Shown one piece after another: positions 63,902 through 64,000 of a stretch of DNA of 64,000 nt. Origin of the DNA: Blattamonas nauphoetae (lineage: Eukaryota; Preaxostyla; Oxymonadida); NCBI GenBank assembly GCA_033064195.1, contig JARBJD010000030.1, forward strand, positions 350,546-414,545. Direction: 5' to 3'. Position 1 is the stretch's first letter. The number at the start of each line of letters is the position of its first letter. The notes beneath the pieces are model-generated. The model was not told the origin of the DNA. It saw only the letters and a program-made list of their open reading frames with translations, and did not search any database. Position numbers and translations under genes: made by a program.

Positions 63902-64000
63902 TTGTGATTTAACTCTAATTAAAATATACTTTTTGGTTTTATTTTGTATGCAAGGCGCACGATAATGCAAAGATAGTGTACGTTCAACCACAAGAAAAGC

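Larger units (their letters stand above)
53285..64000 (+). mobile_element. Polinton/Maverick B, right end outside the window
   Basis: The left end is placed where homology to the Polinton A polymerase stops. It begins AGTAGTGGTATAAGCG; Polinton ends usually begin with AG. ATTGTG (53279-53284) would be the 6-bp target duplication. Gene order is two small module proteins, DNA polymerase B, integrase and a small coiled-coil protein, all plus, then a packaging ATPase on the minus strand. Capsid and protease genes would be expected beyond 64000. The set matches the autonomous, virus-like Polintons. Confidence 0.85.

Overview
The window looks like nuclear DNA of a flagellated protist, most likely an oxymonad (Preaxostyla, Blattamonas-like). 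The reasons are very short GT-AG introns (29-53 bp in three genes), a fragment that looks like an axonemal central-pair protein, pectin-lyase-like surface-protein fragments, a WNK-type pseudokinase, a SPRY-like protein, and many nested mobile elements. The genetic code is standard: a 2,673-codon ORF contains no in-frame TAA or TAG. No RNA gene or CRISPR array was recognised. The species assignment is inference.

Layout. 1-2132: two short elements whose ends are inverted minisatellites. 2133-3263 plus 7846-7995: one copy of a non-coding duplicated segment, split by a complete DIRS-type tyrosine-recombinase retrotransposon (3264-7845) with Gag, reverse transcriptase, RNase H and recombinase. 9867-22000: host genes, namely a surface-protein relic, a small membrane protein, a WNK-like pseudokinase, an inositol-polyphosphate 5-phosphatase with a split catalytic domain, a ZFAND2-like AN1 zinc-finger protein (seven exons worked out), a SPRY-like protein and a CCHC zinc-knuckle protein. 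22572-35486: a tandem pair of giant P-loop NTPase genes, the first a shortened and broken copy of the second. 35690-36980: the second copy of the duplicated segment, which keeps the empty site for the DIRS insertion.

37551-64000 is a stack of nested transposons. A decayed Polinton/Maverick (A, minus strand; integrase and protein-primed DNA polymerase) is truncated next to a half-MITE at about 39.17 kb. A 599-bp MITE with a TTA duplication interrupts it. It is interrupted again by an 8.2-kb element (44914-53124) with degenerate ~93-bp inverted termini and a 6-bp CCAATT duplication; this element carries relics of host genes and no transposition gene that I can recognise. A second Polinton (B), better preserved, starts at 53285 inside the same polymerase gene and runs off the right edge. 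It encodes two small proteins built of a repeated module, a 1,482-aa polymerase with an HNH-like insertion and a possible OTU-like N-terminal domain, a DD35D integrase, a small coiled-coil protein and an FtsK/A32-type packaging ATPase. Five of the six Polinton B genes, and the Polinton A integrase, have an AT-rich motif ending in TAAATG or TAAAATG directly at the start codon, recalling late promoters of large DNA viruses.

The most interesting points are the Polinton start-codon motif, the HNH insertion and DD35D triad, the gene-fragment-carrying 8.2-kb element, the DIRS circle-junction copy with its empty site, the MITE family whose terminal repeats match within a copy but differ between copies, and the 29-bp introns. 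Several frame breaks sit on homopolymers and may be assembly errors.
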